Assembly: GCA_024742875.1 (NCBI GenBank)
Contig: JANSXP010000016.1
Location: forward strand, 41,583 to 105,582
Direction of reading: 5' to 3'
DNA: 64,000 nucleotides
From: Planctomycetaceae bacterium
GTDB taxonomy: Bacteria; Planctomycetota; Planctomycetia; Planctomycetales; Planctomycetaceae
Position 1 is the stretch's first letter. Each line of letters begins with the position of its first letter. The translations under genes were made by a program, and so were the position numbers. The notes under the pieces are model-generated. The model searched no databases and was not told the DNA's origin. It worked only from the letters and a program-made list of their open reading frames with translations. This document shows positions 42,624 to 52,009 of this stretch, piece by piece.

Positions 42624-43406
42624 CTAGAACGGAAACTGCTCGTCAATTTCCGCGGCCGCCAGTTCTACCAGAAACGCCGACAGTCGTTCGACGATGACCT
42701 GCATCAGCCGTTCGCCTTTTTCTGCCGTGGCTGGGTGCGGATTGCCGGAGCCTGTGTTGGTGGTCAGCAGATGCCAGTCACGGGTAATGCTCACCCAGCC
42801 GTTGTTAATCGCATCAAACCGTGTGCGTTTAACTGCGCCATCATCGGCCACGATGCGGCCGGCATCGTCTTTCAGGACAAACTGATTGAAATAGGCCAGC
42901 CCAAGGGCCGTTTCCATTTCGCCTGCGTGATCACCGGCATCATCAAAGATTTCGGCCTGCTGATCGGCCGTAATGCCTCGAAACCAGTCACACAAAAACA
43001 GCCGCACTGGCGTGGTGCCGTTCAGTTCCCGCAGCAGGGGTTTGAATTCGTTGCCGCCGTGGCTGTTGAGGATCACCAGCTTGTGAATGCCGTGACCTTC
43101 CAGTGACTCCATCAGGTCGCAGATCACGGCCCCCAGTGTCGAGGGATTGACATTCATCGACAGCCGGCAGTGCCGCTGATTGGTCTCGGTGCCGTAGGGA
43201 ATGGCGGGCAGCATGATGACCTTAGCCCCGGCGTTCCAGGCCGCTTCGCACACGTGGGCCCCGATAATCTGTGCCTGAAAAGTGTCTGTGCCATAGGGCA
43301 GATGCAGGTTGTGCGGTTCTGTGGCACCCATCGGCAGCACGGCAACCTGGTAGTCGCAGTCTTTCACGTGGGTGTAGTTGGTTTCCTCAAGAATGAACGG
43401 ACGCAT
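42624..43406 (-). CDS. Creatininase-family amidohydrolase
   Basis: A 260-residue protein of the creatininase/MftE-like family. Metal-binding motifs are seen as GATEPHNLHLPYGTDT (Glu, His, Asp) near residue 30, NSHGGNE near 125 and DHAGEMETA near 162, so the dinuclear metal site looks complete. Members hydrolyse cyclic amides such as creatinine, or process small peptides or formamides; the substrate cannot be told here. I chose ATG 43406, with AGGA seven bases upstream, because the extra 37 codons of the longer frame are low-complexity. No partner genes are adjacent; it converges on the zinc-ribbon protein. Confidence 0.87.
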   Translation of the reverse strand: MRPFILEETNYTHVKDCDYQVAVLPMGATEPHNLHLPYGTDTFQAQIIGAHVCEAAWNAGAKVIMLPAIPYGTETNQRHCRLSMNVNPSTLGAVICDLMESLEGHGIHKLVILNSHGGNEFKPLLRELNGTTPVRLFLCDWFRGITADQQAEIFDDAGDHAGEMETALGLAYFNQFVLKDDAGRIVADDGAVKRTRFDAINNGWVSITRDWHLLTTNTGSGNPHPATAEKGERLMQVIVERLSAFLVELAAAEIDEQFPF

Positions 43407-43660
43407 CGGTGATTCCTGTTGGCCGGTGGGAGATGAACTGCTGAGTCTAATCGTCCGTACGACGGTCTGACACTGACTTGCCTGTTGTGACGATCGCGTG
43501 GCCGAGCAGACTGGCATGTGTGCCGGAGCAGAATGCGGGGGGCCCCGCGGAATTTCTCACAGGTGTGCGCTGCTTTGCCTGTTGCGTTGTGCGCTGCATT
43601 GCCGGGGAGGAATGTGCCTGCGGACGCTGGCGAAGGCCGGGCGAATTCGGCATCCAGCCG

Positions 43661-43688
43661 TTGCGGTTTGTCACGCCAAGACTATACT
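43661..43688 (+). promoter_or_regulatory. Putative sigma-70 promoter of tRNA-Leu
   Basis: TTGCGG (43661-43666) and TATACT (43683-43688) are separated by 16 bases, and the mature tRNA starts 12 bases after the -10 element. This matches a housekeeping-type promoter with a very short leader. Confidence 0.6.
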
Positions 43689-43700
43689 CTGCGTCCCCAC

Positions 43701-43786
43701 GCCGGAGTGGTGGAATTGGTAGACACGCCGGATTCAAAATCCGGTGGGCGTAACAGCCCGTGCGGGTTCAAGTCCCGCCTCCGGTA
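43701..43786 (+). tRNA. tRNA-Leu (anticodon CAA)
   Basis: The sequence folds as a class II tRNA. The acceptor stem GCCGGAG pairs with CTCCGGT (G-U at the first pair, as in other bacterial tRNA-Leu genes). The D arm contains GGTGGAATTGGTAGACAC. The anticodon stem CCGGA/TCCGG encloses the loop TTCAAAA, giving anticodon CAA for UUG codons. A long variable arm (GTGGGCG...CGT) and the T arm GCGGGTTCAAGTCCCGC follow. The discriminator base is A at 43786. CCA is not encoded. Confidence 0.95.
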
Positions 43787-43832
43787 CTTGAAACACAGAG
43801 AGTCCGAATCTCCAGGGCTTGAAACTCACCTG

Positions 43833-43868
43833 AAGCCGCCTTTCGCGACCCGCGAGAAGCGGCTTTTT
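43833..43868 (+). terminator. Rho-independent terminator of the tRNA-Leu transcript
   Basis: AAGCCGC (43833-43839) pairs with GCGGCTT (43859-43865). Inside it TTTCGCG pairs with CGCGAGA around a 3-base loop, and TTT follows. It lies 46 bases beyond the tRNA. Confidence 0.85.
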
Positions 43869-43869
43869 G

Positions 43870-44115
43870 CGTGGCGTCACCCAAAGTGAGGATTCCGGTT
43901 GATCGCTTCTTACCGGTTGGTTTCGCGGTGGTCACACCCGCAGGCTTTGAGGTGCTGGGGGCTCATGCCGTTGTCAAAGGCCAACTGTTAATTTTCGACG
44001 TGAGTCTTCAACTTTGACGTCTCTCTCAGCTTCGTCGCGGTGCGAAAGCCATCCATGACGTCCGGCGGATCGGTGCCCAGATCCACCGTCCAGCGAGGCC
44101 ACGAATGATTGGCAT
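43870..44115 (-). pseudogene. Possible gene remnant between tRNA-Leu and the giant LEPR-XLL gene
   Basis: On the minus strand one frame reads SWPRWTVDLGTDPPDVMDG, continues to KLKTHVEN, hits TAA, and continues in the same frame as QLAFDNGMSPQHLKACGCDH, ending at a second stop. After a +1 shift the reading goes on as TGKKRSTGILTLGDA. The text is protein-like but broken by a stop and an apparent frameshift, as in a decayed gene tail. I do not recognise the family. The tRNA 3' flank is a common site for integration, but I see no direct repeat of the tRNA end. Confidence 0.3.
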
Positions 44116-44214
44116 TCCCCGCTGGCCCTTAGTAGTGAAAGGGAATTTACTCCTGTCGTGCATCTTCGCAGAATAGGAGGCCACCAATCAGGTAGATTTC
44201 GTCAGGAAAAAGCT

Positions 44215-47200
44215 GTGACTCTGAAGAGTGCTCTCAAAAGACTGCTGAGCCAACATCGACCACGTGGCCGCCGTCGAACCCGCGGCCTTCGCAACGCTCA
44301 GATCGTGGGACGTGTTGAGTCGCTGGAATCCCGTGCGCTGCTTTCTGCCGTCAGCCTGAGAACTTCGGCCGATTCGACCTCAGAAGACGGTCTGCGTCTG
44401 GTGACCGTTTGGGTTGAAACGGATGAGCCTGTGATCGGCGAGCAGACCGTTCAACTGTCCGTTGCAGGTGAGGGCATCACGGCCGAGGATTATTCGTTGT
44501 CGGACACGACCATTACGATCCCCGACGGCAGTCAGTTTGGTTCTGTGGAGCTTTCCATCGTCGACGACGACGTCGTCGAGGCAATTCTTGAGTCGATGAC
44601 GCTGACGCTGAACGGTCCTTCCGCTGGCCTGGAACTGGCGAGCGCGGAAACGACACTCACGATTCGTGACAACGACACGTCTGTTGTCTCGCTTGCCGAT
44701 GCCACGGCCCTTGAAGGGGCCGGATTGATCACTTTCACCGCGTCGCTGTCTCAGCCCGTGGACACAGACGTCACGGCCGTTTTTGCGACACAGGATGCAA
44801 CAGCGGCGGACGGCACGCACTACACGGGCGGCACCCAATCAGTCACCTTTGCTGCGGGAGAAACGCAGGCCTCCATTTCTGTTCCGATCTTCGACGACAA
44901 CAGCCAAAACAACGATCGCACGTTTGATGCTGAGCTCCTCTCGGTCGAACCTGCGAATGCTGAACACATTCGCGACGTTGGGTTCTCGAGTCGTTCCGTT
45001 TTCCAGGGCAAGCTGCCTGTTGGTGATGTGATTGCGTCAGAGATCACTCCCGACAGCAGGACCGTGGTCTATCTTGCCGATCAGAATGTCAGCGGACAGT
45101 TTGAATTGTTCAGCGTTCCGATAGAAGGCGGCACCCCTGTTCGACTCAACGATGTTTTGATTGCAGGAGGACATGTCAGCGAATTCGCCATCAGCCCGGA
45201 TGGCAGTGCTGTTGTTTTTGTGTCTGGTGAGGAGGCGAACGATCGCGAAGAATTGTTTCATGTCTCGGTGAACGGTGGACCTGTCACCCGACTGATCCCT
45301 TTGCCGGAACAAAACCACGAGGTGGAGTCGTTTGAGATCACGCCCGATAGTCAGAACGTTGTCTTTCTCGGCCGGGAACTTTTCAGTGTTCCGATAGCAG
45401 GCGGAGACCTGGTGACACTCAATGGACCGCTGGTCGCGGGTGGTTCGGTGACTGCGTTTGAAGTCAGCCAGGACAGCGGTCGTGTCGTTTACACGGCAGA
45501 TCAGGACTGGGACGATCGCGTGGAAATCTATACCGTCCCCGTCAATGGCGGACATGCTCTCAAACTGAACGGGCCGGTGTCAACAAACGGCAATGTCACT
45601 GACTTTGCAATCAGTCCGAACGGGGGATATGCGGTTTATGTCGCTGACCTGGAGTTTGATCGACAGTTCGAACTGTATTCCTCAAACCTCTCGTCGCTGG
45701 AAATCGCAAAGCTGAGCGAAGAACCCACTCGGTCGTCTGCTGACTTTTTCGAATTCCAGATCTCCCCTGACAATTCGGTGGTTGTCTTCACTCAGGATCG
45801 TCTATACGCGGATCTGTTGAGCGTTTCCATCACCGGTGGACAGATTAAGAAGATCAATGGTGGAACGAACTTCCCAAGGAACATTCAGTCGTTTGCGATC
45901 ACCTCGGATTCACAACGCGTCGTTTATCTCTCTGATGAAACCACGCGGTATACCTTTGAACTGTTCAGCACCCGCATAACAGACGGGGGGCCGGTCACGC
46001 TCAGCGGACAACCTGAGTCTTCCGAGGATGTGACCACGTTCCAGTTGAGTCCGGACGGCGCGCAAGTGTTGTACCTGACTCGGCAGACGTACTTGAGTCA
46101 GGGTACCTCGGTTGCCCGCGATCAGTTGTTCAGCGTACCAGCCACAGGCAGTAGTTCTGCCGTTCCGCTCACAGTGTTGACTGGTGAGACAAGTCTGGTG
46201 CCGCAGTTTCGTGTGACGTCTGACTGGTCGCGGGTCGTTTTCATTTTGAAGTCGGGGCTCAACCGGTCATCAGAGCTTTTCAGCGTCGCACTAACGGATG
46301 GAACCGTCGAAAAACTCAATGCCGTCATTCCCCAGTTTGCTGACATCACTGCGTTTGATGTTTCTGCTAACGGACTGCATGTCACGTATGCCAGCAACGC
46401 TGTCGTTCAGACAACACACAACCTCTACTCGGTGAACACACAGACTGCCGTCGTTGCTCAACTTAATCCTGAACTGGCATCCGATTCAGCGGAGCCGTTT
46501 TCCCTGCAGTCTGTGCAGATCGTTCCTGACGGCAGGCGACTGATTCTTGCCACCTGGAGTCAGCTGTTTTCCTATGAACTGGAATCCGGCCGACTCACGA
46601 GGCTCACGCAGCGAGGACTGTATGGGTCAGACCAGTTGACGCCGGACGGCAGCCATGCGGTGCTGAGGGGCAGTTGGCCGTTTGGACCTGACCGACTCTA
46701 TCTGGTGCCGACTGCTGGCGGACCACTCGTGACACTCACCCCGCCGCTTCAGTCCGGAGAAGAGATCGCCGAATTTCGACTGAGCCCGAACGGCGAACAC
46801 GTCACCTATCTTCTTGATCGATATCGCGATCAGGCGGAACTGTTCACCGTTCGCCTTGATGGCGGTCCCGTCACCAGGCTGAATCACGATCTGCCGAATC
46901 GGGGAAACGTAACGGCCATACAACGCTTCAGTCCGGACGGGCGATTTGTCATCTACAACGCGCAGAATTCCGATTCTCGTGACGCAGACGAGTTGTCATT
47001 CATCGTTCCGCTAGCTGGCGGACCGGCAGTCGCGCTGGGCTTTCTGGTCCCGCCCGAGACTTCTTCGCGCATTGGCGCTTTAAGCACCGAGCCCTTCAGG
47101 TTCACTTCTGACGGATCAGCAGTTGTCTATATCAGGCAGGAATCGGATTCACAGGCGATGGGGCTTTATTCCACTTCGCTGACGACTGGGGCGACCATAC

Positions 47201-50200
47201 GCCTGGACGTCTCTGACGGCGACAACGAAGACGTGAGCGGTTTTCGTATCCTCGGCAATGGTGACGTCATTTATGCCAAAACCAGGCTATATTCTGTTTC
47301 TTTCGCAGGCGCGCAATCTCAGCCTCTTACGCCCGCATTTGAGGGCTTCGCCGTCGCTGGCTTATTTGAAGTCAGCGAAGACGAATCACAGATCGTATTC
47401 TCGACGGAATCAGCCGATGAGCCAGGGGGCCTGTATGTCGTGGCTGTTGATGACGGAGCAGCCAGACAGCTCGCATCAGAGTCCGTTGTTGGTCGTGACT
47501 TTCGCCAGATGCGTTTTACATCCGATGGTCGGTCCGTCATCGTGCAGAACGACCGTCTGATCGGCATATCGATCGATGATCAGGACGTGACCGAACTGCT
47601 ATCGAACCCGAATGGATCGAATCGTCTGTCACTTTTCGAACTCTCTGATGATGGGACGCGAATCATCATCCAGAATCAGGGACTCCTGTATGCCTCAGCA
47701 ATTTTCGGCGGAACACTGCACACAGCAAAACGGGAAACAGTGACCTCTGTGCGACAATGGGATTTTGATCCTGTGTCCAACAGCAGTGTCTACTATTTCA
47801 CTGGAGACCAGGCGGTCAACCAGTCACTGCGGTCTGGTGCGACGGGAACGATCGTTGACGACGACAGCACTGTTCCTGCGGTCACCGGACCATTCGGCAC
47901 ACTGGCCGAACCACACCCAACGATCACCTGGCGGGGTGTCGCCAATGCCGAAAGCTACAGTGTCTCCATTGATAGTCTGGCTGAAGTCGGCTTCACCATT
48001 CAGGAGAATGTCACAGGAACGAAATACACGCCTGCCGTGCCGCTGGGGATCGCTGACTATCGCATTCAGGTCGTTGCCAATTTCCCGAACGGCTCAACGT
48101 CGGCTCCACAGTCCAGTCAGATCAGAATTGACGGGACGGTCGTTCTCGATGAACTGTCGATACAGGGGGGCGACACTTCTCCTGAATTTTCGTGGAACGC
48201 CCTTCCCTTTGCCGCTCGCTACGAAATCTGGGGCAACAACCTGACGACGGGCGAAATCGTCATTCGCAACACCGACATCAGCTCAACCTCGTTTGTGTGG
48301 CCTGAACCCCTCACCTTTGGTCGGTATCGCATCTGGATGCGTGCCTTTGATCATGCTGGAAACGCCACCGGCTGGTCAGAATCGATCGATTATTCGCTGG
48401 GGCCTCAGCCCGTGGCACCGGTGGCACCATCGTTCAATCGTCGCCCGACATTCGAGTGGTCGGAAATCCCTGGCGCACATGCCTACGAATTGTGGGTGGC
48501 CACTTCAGAAGGCCCGCTCAACCTGCAGGGATTGACCGGCAACACGTGGACACCGACAGCAGATCTGCCTGCCGGAAGTCTGCAATGGTGGGTCCGCGGC
48601 TTCACGGCCGACGGGGCGCCTGGAAAATGGAGCAGCCACGCAGACGCGGACATCGCCCGGCCGATTATCACAGGTCCGGCTGGTCACACGTCGTCTCCCT
48701 CACCCCGCTTTGAGTGGACGCCACTGGATGGCGCAACCAGTTACGATTTATTCATCTACCGAACCGACATCCCAGGTCAGGCCTACCGCAACCGCAATAT
48801 TACGACGGCGGCGGTGAACGATATTCTGCTTGCTGATGGAGCTTACCAGGCATGGGTGCGGCCGACAGACCAGGCTGGTGATCCGGGCCTCTGGAGCCGA
48901 CCTGTAGAGTTCACGGTCAGCGGTGGCGTCCAAACGACGGCCGTGAGGCCACTGAACATCAGTCGCGAGCTGCACCCGACGTTTGAGTGGGTTTCGATTC
49001 CCGATGCTTTGACTTACGACATTCACCTGACGGACGGCAGGACGACGATTGTTGAATCCGGACTGCAAACCAATCAGTTCACTCCGGACATCGACCTGCC
49101 CCTCGGCAACTGGGACTGGTGGGTGAGAGCGACGAAAACAGACGGCACGGTCACGGCGTGGACCATCCGAAATGAGTTCGCGACAGCTGTGCGGGTTGTC
49201 TCTCCGGCCGGTACGATCGCAGACGGTGCGCCCCTCATCACCTGGACACCCAGCGACGCATCCATAACGACCGCGTACGAAGTGTACGTCGATCGCGCAG
49301 ACGATCCGGGATTCGTGATTCAGAAAGAGGTGAGCTGGCAGGACAGCTTCGTCCAGATGGATCCACTCAGGAATGGCGACTATCGTGTCTGGGTGCGGGC
49401 CCTCGGGCGGTTTCGATCTCCGTTTCCCTGGAGCGAGATGGCAACATTCCGTGTGCAATCGGGAAGCGTAACGGCGACTCCGACCTCGCCGTTGACGAAT
49501 TCTGTGTTCGGCCCGCCAACATTCACGTGGACAGCGCCAGCGGAAGCGTCGTCCTTTGACGTCTATGTTTCGACAGGTACGTCTTTCATTTACGAACGTG
49601 GAATCACGTCTCATTCGTGGACACCAATTCCAGCACAGTTGTCAACCGGGACTCAGGTTTCCTGGTATGTCCGTGCCGTTGCGGGGGACGGGGCACCAGG
49701 CGAATGGAGCGATCCGACGGTCATCGACGTCGCCACAACCAGAGCCACCGTGCTGACAACGGGCACTTTTGGCACTGATCCGCTGCCCACGATCACATGG
49801 ACCGGGATCGATGGCGTTGAGCAGTACGAAATCGAATTGCGTTTCTCAACGTGGTTGGTGAGAGAATATCGTGCCGTCGTGACAGGTACATCAGTCCAGT
49901 TGGAACGGCCAGTGCGTGACGGATCCTACGTCATACAGGTTCGCCCGTGGCGAAGTTCCACCGTCGTTGGAGCGTGGAGTGACCGCGTCCCGGTGACTCT
50001 GGCGTCTTCCGGGACTTTGACGGTAGATCCGACTCCGTGGGTGAGCACTCTCGACGCAACACCGCTGCTCACGTGGCCCGCTGTCGAAGAAGCGGCTGGT
50101 TATGAGGTGATGATTTACAACGACGAACAGTTGTACCATGGCACTGGCATTACGGACAATTCCTGGACGGCACCGGCAAATCTGACGGCCGGCGACTGGA

Positions 50201-50550
50201 GTCTGTCTGTACGCGTGAAAGACGGCAACGGTAACTTTGGTTCGTGGAGTGCTCGCAGGGGAAGAGTCACCATCGGAGAACTGCGGAGCCGCTTTACCGC
50301 TCCGGGAGCGTCCGCCTCAACGACGCCGTTGTTCGAGTGGACGGCTGTCGATGGAGCTGACACTTATGTTCTCTATGTCGAAGACGAGGCAGGCAACGTC
50401 ATCATTCGCGAAGACCACCTGACCACGACCTCCTACGCTGTCGTGGCGCCTCTGGAAGTCGGCAGCTATCGCTTCTGGGTTCGAGCCATCAATGCCGCCG
50501 ATTCCATCATCGCTCCCTGGTCGTTTCCATTTGTGACCGAGGTTTCCTGA
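44215..50550 (+). CDS. Giant LEPR-XLL surface protein with Calx-beta, PD40/TolB-like and Fn3-like repeats
   Basis: A 2,111-residue protein from GTG 44215. An AGGA seven bases upstream favours this start over GTG 44158. The basic N-terminus ends in a LEPR-XLL-type motif (VESLESRALLSA, residues 34-45). Two Calx-beta-like domains follow (~50-235, e.g. EGAGLITFTASLSQPVDTDV). Next is a long region of about twenty TolB/PD40-like blades (~245-1215) with the pattern ISPDGS-x-VVY...ELFSVP-x-x-GG. A short Calx-type end (VDDDS) precedes ten Fn3-like units (~1225-2111, e.g. HPTITWRGV, APLITWTPS, TPLLTWPAV). The Fn3-like units match those ending the 2,932-residue protein. It is probably a secreted or surface-displayed protein; ligand and anchoring are unknown. 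It is monocistronic. Confidence 0.87.
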   Translation: MTLKSALKRLLSQHRPRGRRRTRGLRNAQIVGRVESLESRALLSAVSLRTSADSTSEDGLRLVTVWVETDEPVIGEQTVQLSVAGEGITAEDYSLSDTTITIPDGSQFGSVELSIVDDDVVEAILESMTLTLNGPSAGLELASAETTLTIRDNDTSVVSLADATALEGAGLITFTASLSQPVDTDVTAVFATQDATAADGTHYTGGTQSVTFAAGETQASISVPIFDDNSQNNDRTFDAELLSVEPANAEHIRDVGFSSRSVFQGKLPVGDVIASEITPDSRTVVYLADQNVSGQFELFSVPIEGGTPVRLNDVLIAGGHVSEFAISPDGSAVVFVSGEEANDREELFHVSVNGGPVTRLIPLPEQNHEVESFEITPDSQNVVFLGRELFSVPIAGGDLVTLNGPLVAGGSVTAFEVSQDSGRVVYTADQDWDDRVEIYTVPVNGGHALKLNGPVSTNGNVTDFAISPNGGYAVYVADLEFDRQFELYSSNLSSLEIAKLSEEPTRSSADFFEFQISPDNSVVVFTQDRLYADLLSVSITGGQIKKINGGTNFPRNIQSFAITSDSQRVVYLSDETTRYTFELFSTRITDGGPVTLSGQPESSEDVTTFQLSPDGAQVLYLTRQTYLSQGTSVARDQLFSVPATGSSSAVPLTVLTGETSLVPQFRVTSDWSRVVFILKSGLNRSSELFSVALTDGTVEKLNAVIPQFADITAFDVSANGLHVTYASNAVVQTTHNLYSVNTQTAVVAQLNPELASDSAEPFSLQSVQIVPDGRRLILATWSQLFSYELESGRLTRLTQRGLYGSDQLTPDGSHAVLRGSWPFGPDRLYLVPTAGGPLVTLTPPLQSGEEIAEFRLSPNGEHVTYLLDRYRDQAELFTVRLDGGPVTRLNHDLPNRGNVTAIQRFSPDGRFVIYNAQNSDSRDADELSFIVPLAGGPAVALGFLVPPETSSRIGALSTEPFRFTSDGSAVVYIRQESDSQAMGLYSTSLTTGATIRLDVSDGDNEDVSGFRILGNGDVIYAKTRLYSVSFAGAQSQPLTPAFEGFAVAGLFEVSEDESQIVFSTESADEPGGLYVVAVDDGAARQLASESVVGRDFRQMRFTSDGRSVIVQNDRLIGISIDDQDVTELLSNPNGSNRLSLFELSDDGTRIIIQNQGLLYASAIFGGTLHTAKRETVTSVRQWDFDPVSNSSVYYFTGDQAVNQSLRSGATGTIVDDDSTVPAVTGPFGTLAEPHPTITWRGVANAESYSVSIDSLAEVGFTIQENVTGTKYTPAVPLGIADYRIQVVANFPNGSTSAPQSSQIRIDGTVVLDELSIQGGDTSPEFSWNALPFAARYEIWGNNLTTGEIVIRNTDISSTSFVWPEPLTFGRYRIWMRAFDHAGNATGWSESIDYSLGPQPVAPVAPSFNRRPTFEWSEIPGAHAYELWVATSEGPLNLQGLTGNTWTPTADLPAGSLQWWVRGFTADGAPGKWSSHADADIARPIITGPAGHTSSPSPRFEWTPLDGATSYDLFIYRTDIPGQAYRNRNITTAAVNDILLADGAYQAWVRPTDQAGDPGLWSRPVEFTVSGGVQTTAVRPLNISRELHPTFEWVSIPDALTYDIHLTDGRTTIVESGLQTNQFTPDIDLPLGNWDWWVRATKTDGTVTAWTIRNEFATAVRVVSPAGTIADGAPLITWTPSDASITTAYEVYVDRADDPGFVIQKEVSWQDSFVQMDPLRNGDYRVWVRALGRFRSPFPWSEMATFRVQSGSVTATPTSPLTNSVFGPPTFTWTAPAEASSFDVYVSTGTSFIYERGITSHSWTPIPAQLSTGTQVSWYVRAVAGDGAPGEWSDPTVIDVATTRATVLTTGTFGTDPLPTITWTGIDGVEQYEIELRFSTWLVREYRAVVTGTSVQLERPVRDGSYVIQVRPWRSSTVVGAWSDRVPVTLASSGTLTVDPTPWVSTLDATPLLTWPAVEEAAGYEVMIYNDEQLYHGTGITDNSWTAPANLTAGDWSLSVRVKDGNGNFGSWSARRGRVTIGELRSRFTAPGASASTTPLFEWTAVDGADTYVLYVEDEAGNVIIREDHLTTTSYAVVAPLEVGSYRFWVRAINAADSIIAPWSFPFVTEVS
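47880..50550 (+). repeat. Ten Fn3-like units sharing a type with the other giant protein
   Basis: The C-terminal ~890 residues repeat a pattern of about 88 residues: a [PS]-x-[FIL]-x-W start, then a Y-[DE]-[VIL] beta-strand, an NT/GTS turn, and a G-x-Y-x-x-W-V-R-A strand. The same pattern ends the 8069-16867 protein five times. Unit starts include HPTITWR, SPEFSWN, RPTFEWS, SPRFEWT, HPTFEWV, APLITWT, PPTFTWT, LPTITWT, TPLLTWP and TPLFEWT. Confidence 0.8.
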
Positions 50551-50603
50551 TGCCCACGGCGGCTGCGGATCGCGTCGCGACAGCGGGCAGGGGGCTGCGT
50601 TGA

Positions 50604-50981
50604 TCAGGCCTGCTTGCGAAGGCGGACGATTTTCCAAAGCGCGGGGACGGCCTGCAGCATGAAGACCAGCATCAGGATGTTCAGCCCTGTGCCCATGAAC
50701 CGCGGCAGCACAGGATCTGCCACCAGCATCGACAGATGGCCCCACACACCCAGCACGTGACACACCGTGCCCAGCAGGAATGGAGGCCTCCATCCAGGGA
50801 GCGACAGCAGGGCGAGGGTTCCAAAAACAATTGTGGACAACAGCAGCCCGTCGATGAGCTGACATCCGGCCACGACGAAGACCGCGGCCAGTCCCACCCT
50901 CCAGCGTCGCTGCAGGTTTCGCGGGATCGCGCTGACCGCTCTTTCTGGCGGAGCGTATGGATTCACAGGATCAGCAGGCAT
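50604..50981 (-). CDS. Small integral membrane protein
   Basis: A 125-residue protein from ATG 50981 with a Pro-rich cytoplasmic start (PADPVNPYAPPERAVS) and four hydrophobic segments (VGLAAVFVVAGCQLIDGLLL, STIVFGTLALLSL, LLGTVCHVLGVWGHLSML, GLNILMLVFMLQAVPALW), ending in a basic RLRKQA. The NPYAPP-type N-terminus is frequent in planctomycete small membrane proteins of unknown function. The ribosome-binding site is weak. It is convergent with the giant gene and about 60 bases beyond the stop of the aspartyl hydroxylase-like gene on the same strand. Confidence 0.7.
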   Translation of the reverse strand: MPADPVNPYAPPERAVSAIPRNLQRRWRVGLAAVFVVAGCQLIDGLLLSTIVFGTLALLSLPGWRPPFLLGTVCHVLGVWGHLSMLVADPVLPRFMGTGLNILMLVFMLQAVPALWKIVRLRKQA

Positions 50982-51043
50982 GGACAATTAGCCAACAATT
51001 AAGTGCTGCCAAGCGCCTGGAATACGGGGCATATTCAGATCGC

Positions 51044-51709
51044 TCAATCACGCGGTTGTCGTTCGCTGTGCTGATCGGCAGCATCGCTGGATCGCGCAAA
51101 CAGTTGTGCCGCGTACTCCAGAACATCATCCGGCACGTCAGAAGAGAATTCTGTCATGCCCGGCCGCAGGAAATCCACCATCAGGTTGCCGCGCATCGCC
51201 GATGAGTCATTCCACGCTTCGTGCAGGGCCGTGTCGTCGAAGATCAGGCACTTCCCTTCCTGCCACGAACGTGTGTCTGCTGCCACGCGGAGACGACACC
51301 CAGTGGGAACCACCAGTCCCAGATGCAGCCGGTACTCGTTTTCCGCCCAACCGGAATGAGGGGCAATGTGCGTGCCCGGAGCCATTCGAGAAAATCCGGC
51401 CAGGCCAACGCCCTCGATCTGTGAGAGGATTTCCGCGGTCGCCGGGCACTGGCGGGAACCGCCGGGGATCGGTCGTCCCTGTGCGACAAGTCCGTAAACG
51501 CTCCAGCCGCTGCCGTGCATGCTCCGCTGAACCCAGGGATCGAAGGCCTCTTCCGGCAGAGCAAGGTATTCGTCTCGGATGATCTCCCAGTTTCTTCCAG
51601 AAGTTGGGTCAGCGGGAAATTTTCCGGATCGAAAAACGTGAGAGCACCACATCGTGAATAGACTCAGATCGGGCCGATACTCAGCCATTCTTGCGATGAC
51701 GCTGGCCAT
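51044..51709 (-). CDS. Aspartyl/asparaginyl beta-hydroxylase-like 2OG-Fe(II) oxygenase
   Basis: A 221-residue protein matching the Asp/Asn beta-hydroxylase family: MAPGTHIAPHSG with iron ligand His118, the 2-oxoglutarate-side block EYRLHLGLVVP (Arg127), CLIFDDTALHEAWN with second ligand His163, and a conserved Arg173. This is the two-His facial site of the family, without the Asp of typical 2OG oxygenases. The likely reaction is hydroxylation of Asp, Asn or another residue in a protein, peptide or free amino acid; the substrate is unknown. No TM anchor is present, unlike lipid A hydroxylases. No clear ribosome-binding site; ATG 51709 is used. It is divergent from the 66-residue membrane peptide gene. 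Confidence 0.85.
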   Translation of the reverse strand: MASVIARMAEYRPDLSLFTMWCSHVFRSGKFPADPTSGRNWEIIRDEYLALPEEAFDPWVQRSMHGSGWSVYGLVAQGRPIPGGSRQCPATAEILSQIEGVGLAGFSRMAPGTHIAPHSGWAENEYRLHLGLVVPTGCRLRVAADTRSWQEGKCLIFDDTALHEAWNDSSAMRGNLMVDFLRPGMTEFSSDVPDDVLEYAAQLFARSSDAADQHSERQPRD

Positions 51710-51766
51710 TGAAAATAGTAACGTTCATTTTCGATCAACCGAGTTCGCCTGTTGAGATCTTTGACA

Positions 51767-51967
51767 GTGAAAAAAGACCACGAACCAACGGCCGCTGCAG
51801 AACCCTCAGTCGGGGCACAGCGAGAAGACGGTTCGGAGGAAACAGAATGGCGGCCGGGCTGGCTGGTCCGCTGGCTGATGAATTTGCTCGTTGTGGGGCT
51901 GTGTGGCTTCTGCTTATACGCCATTGCCATCCTGCTGATTGTGTTCGTCTTCAACGGCGGCCGCTAA
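51767..51967 (+). CDS. Small single-TM protein
   Basis: A 66-residue protein from GTG 51767; TTG at 51752 is possible. A charged, Glu-rich N-terminal half (MKKDHEPTAAAEPSVGAQ) is followed by one transmembrane helix (NLLVVGLCGFCLYAIAILLI) and a short FNGGR end, suggesting the N-terminus lies inside. No family can be named. It sits alone between the divergent oxygenase gene and the convergent sigma factor gene, 42 bases from the latter's stop. Confidence 0.55.
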   Translation: MKKDHEPTAAAEPSVGAQREDGSEETEWRPGWLVRWLMNLLVVGLCGFCLYAIAILLIVFVFNGGR

Positions 51968-52009
51968 AGGGCATTGTGCAGGGGGGGCGTTGCACGGGCT
52001 CCGCAGGAT

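Noticed and set aside
43518..43889. 123-codon plus-strand frame
   Set aside because: It runs through the tRNA-Leu gene and its terminator.
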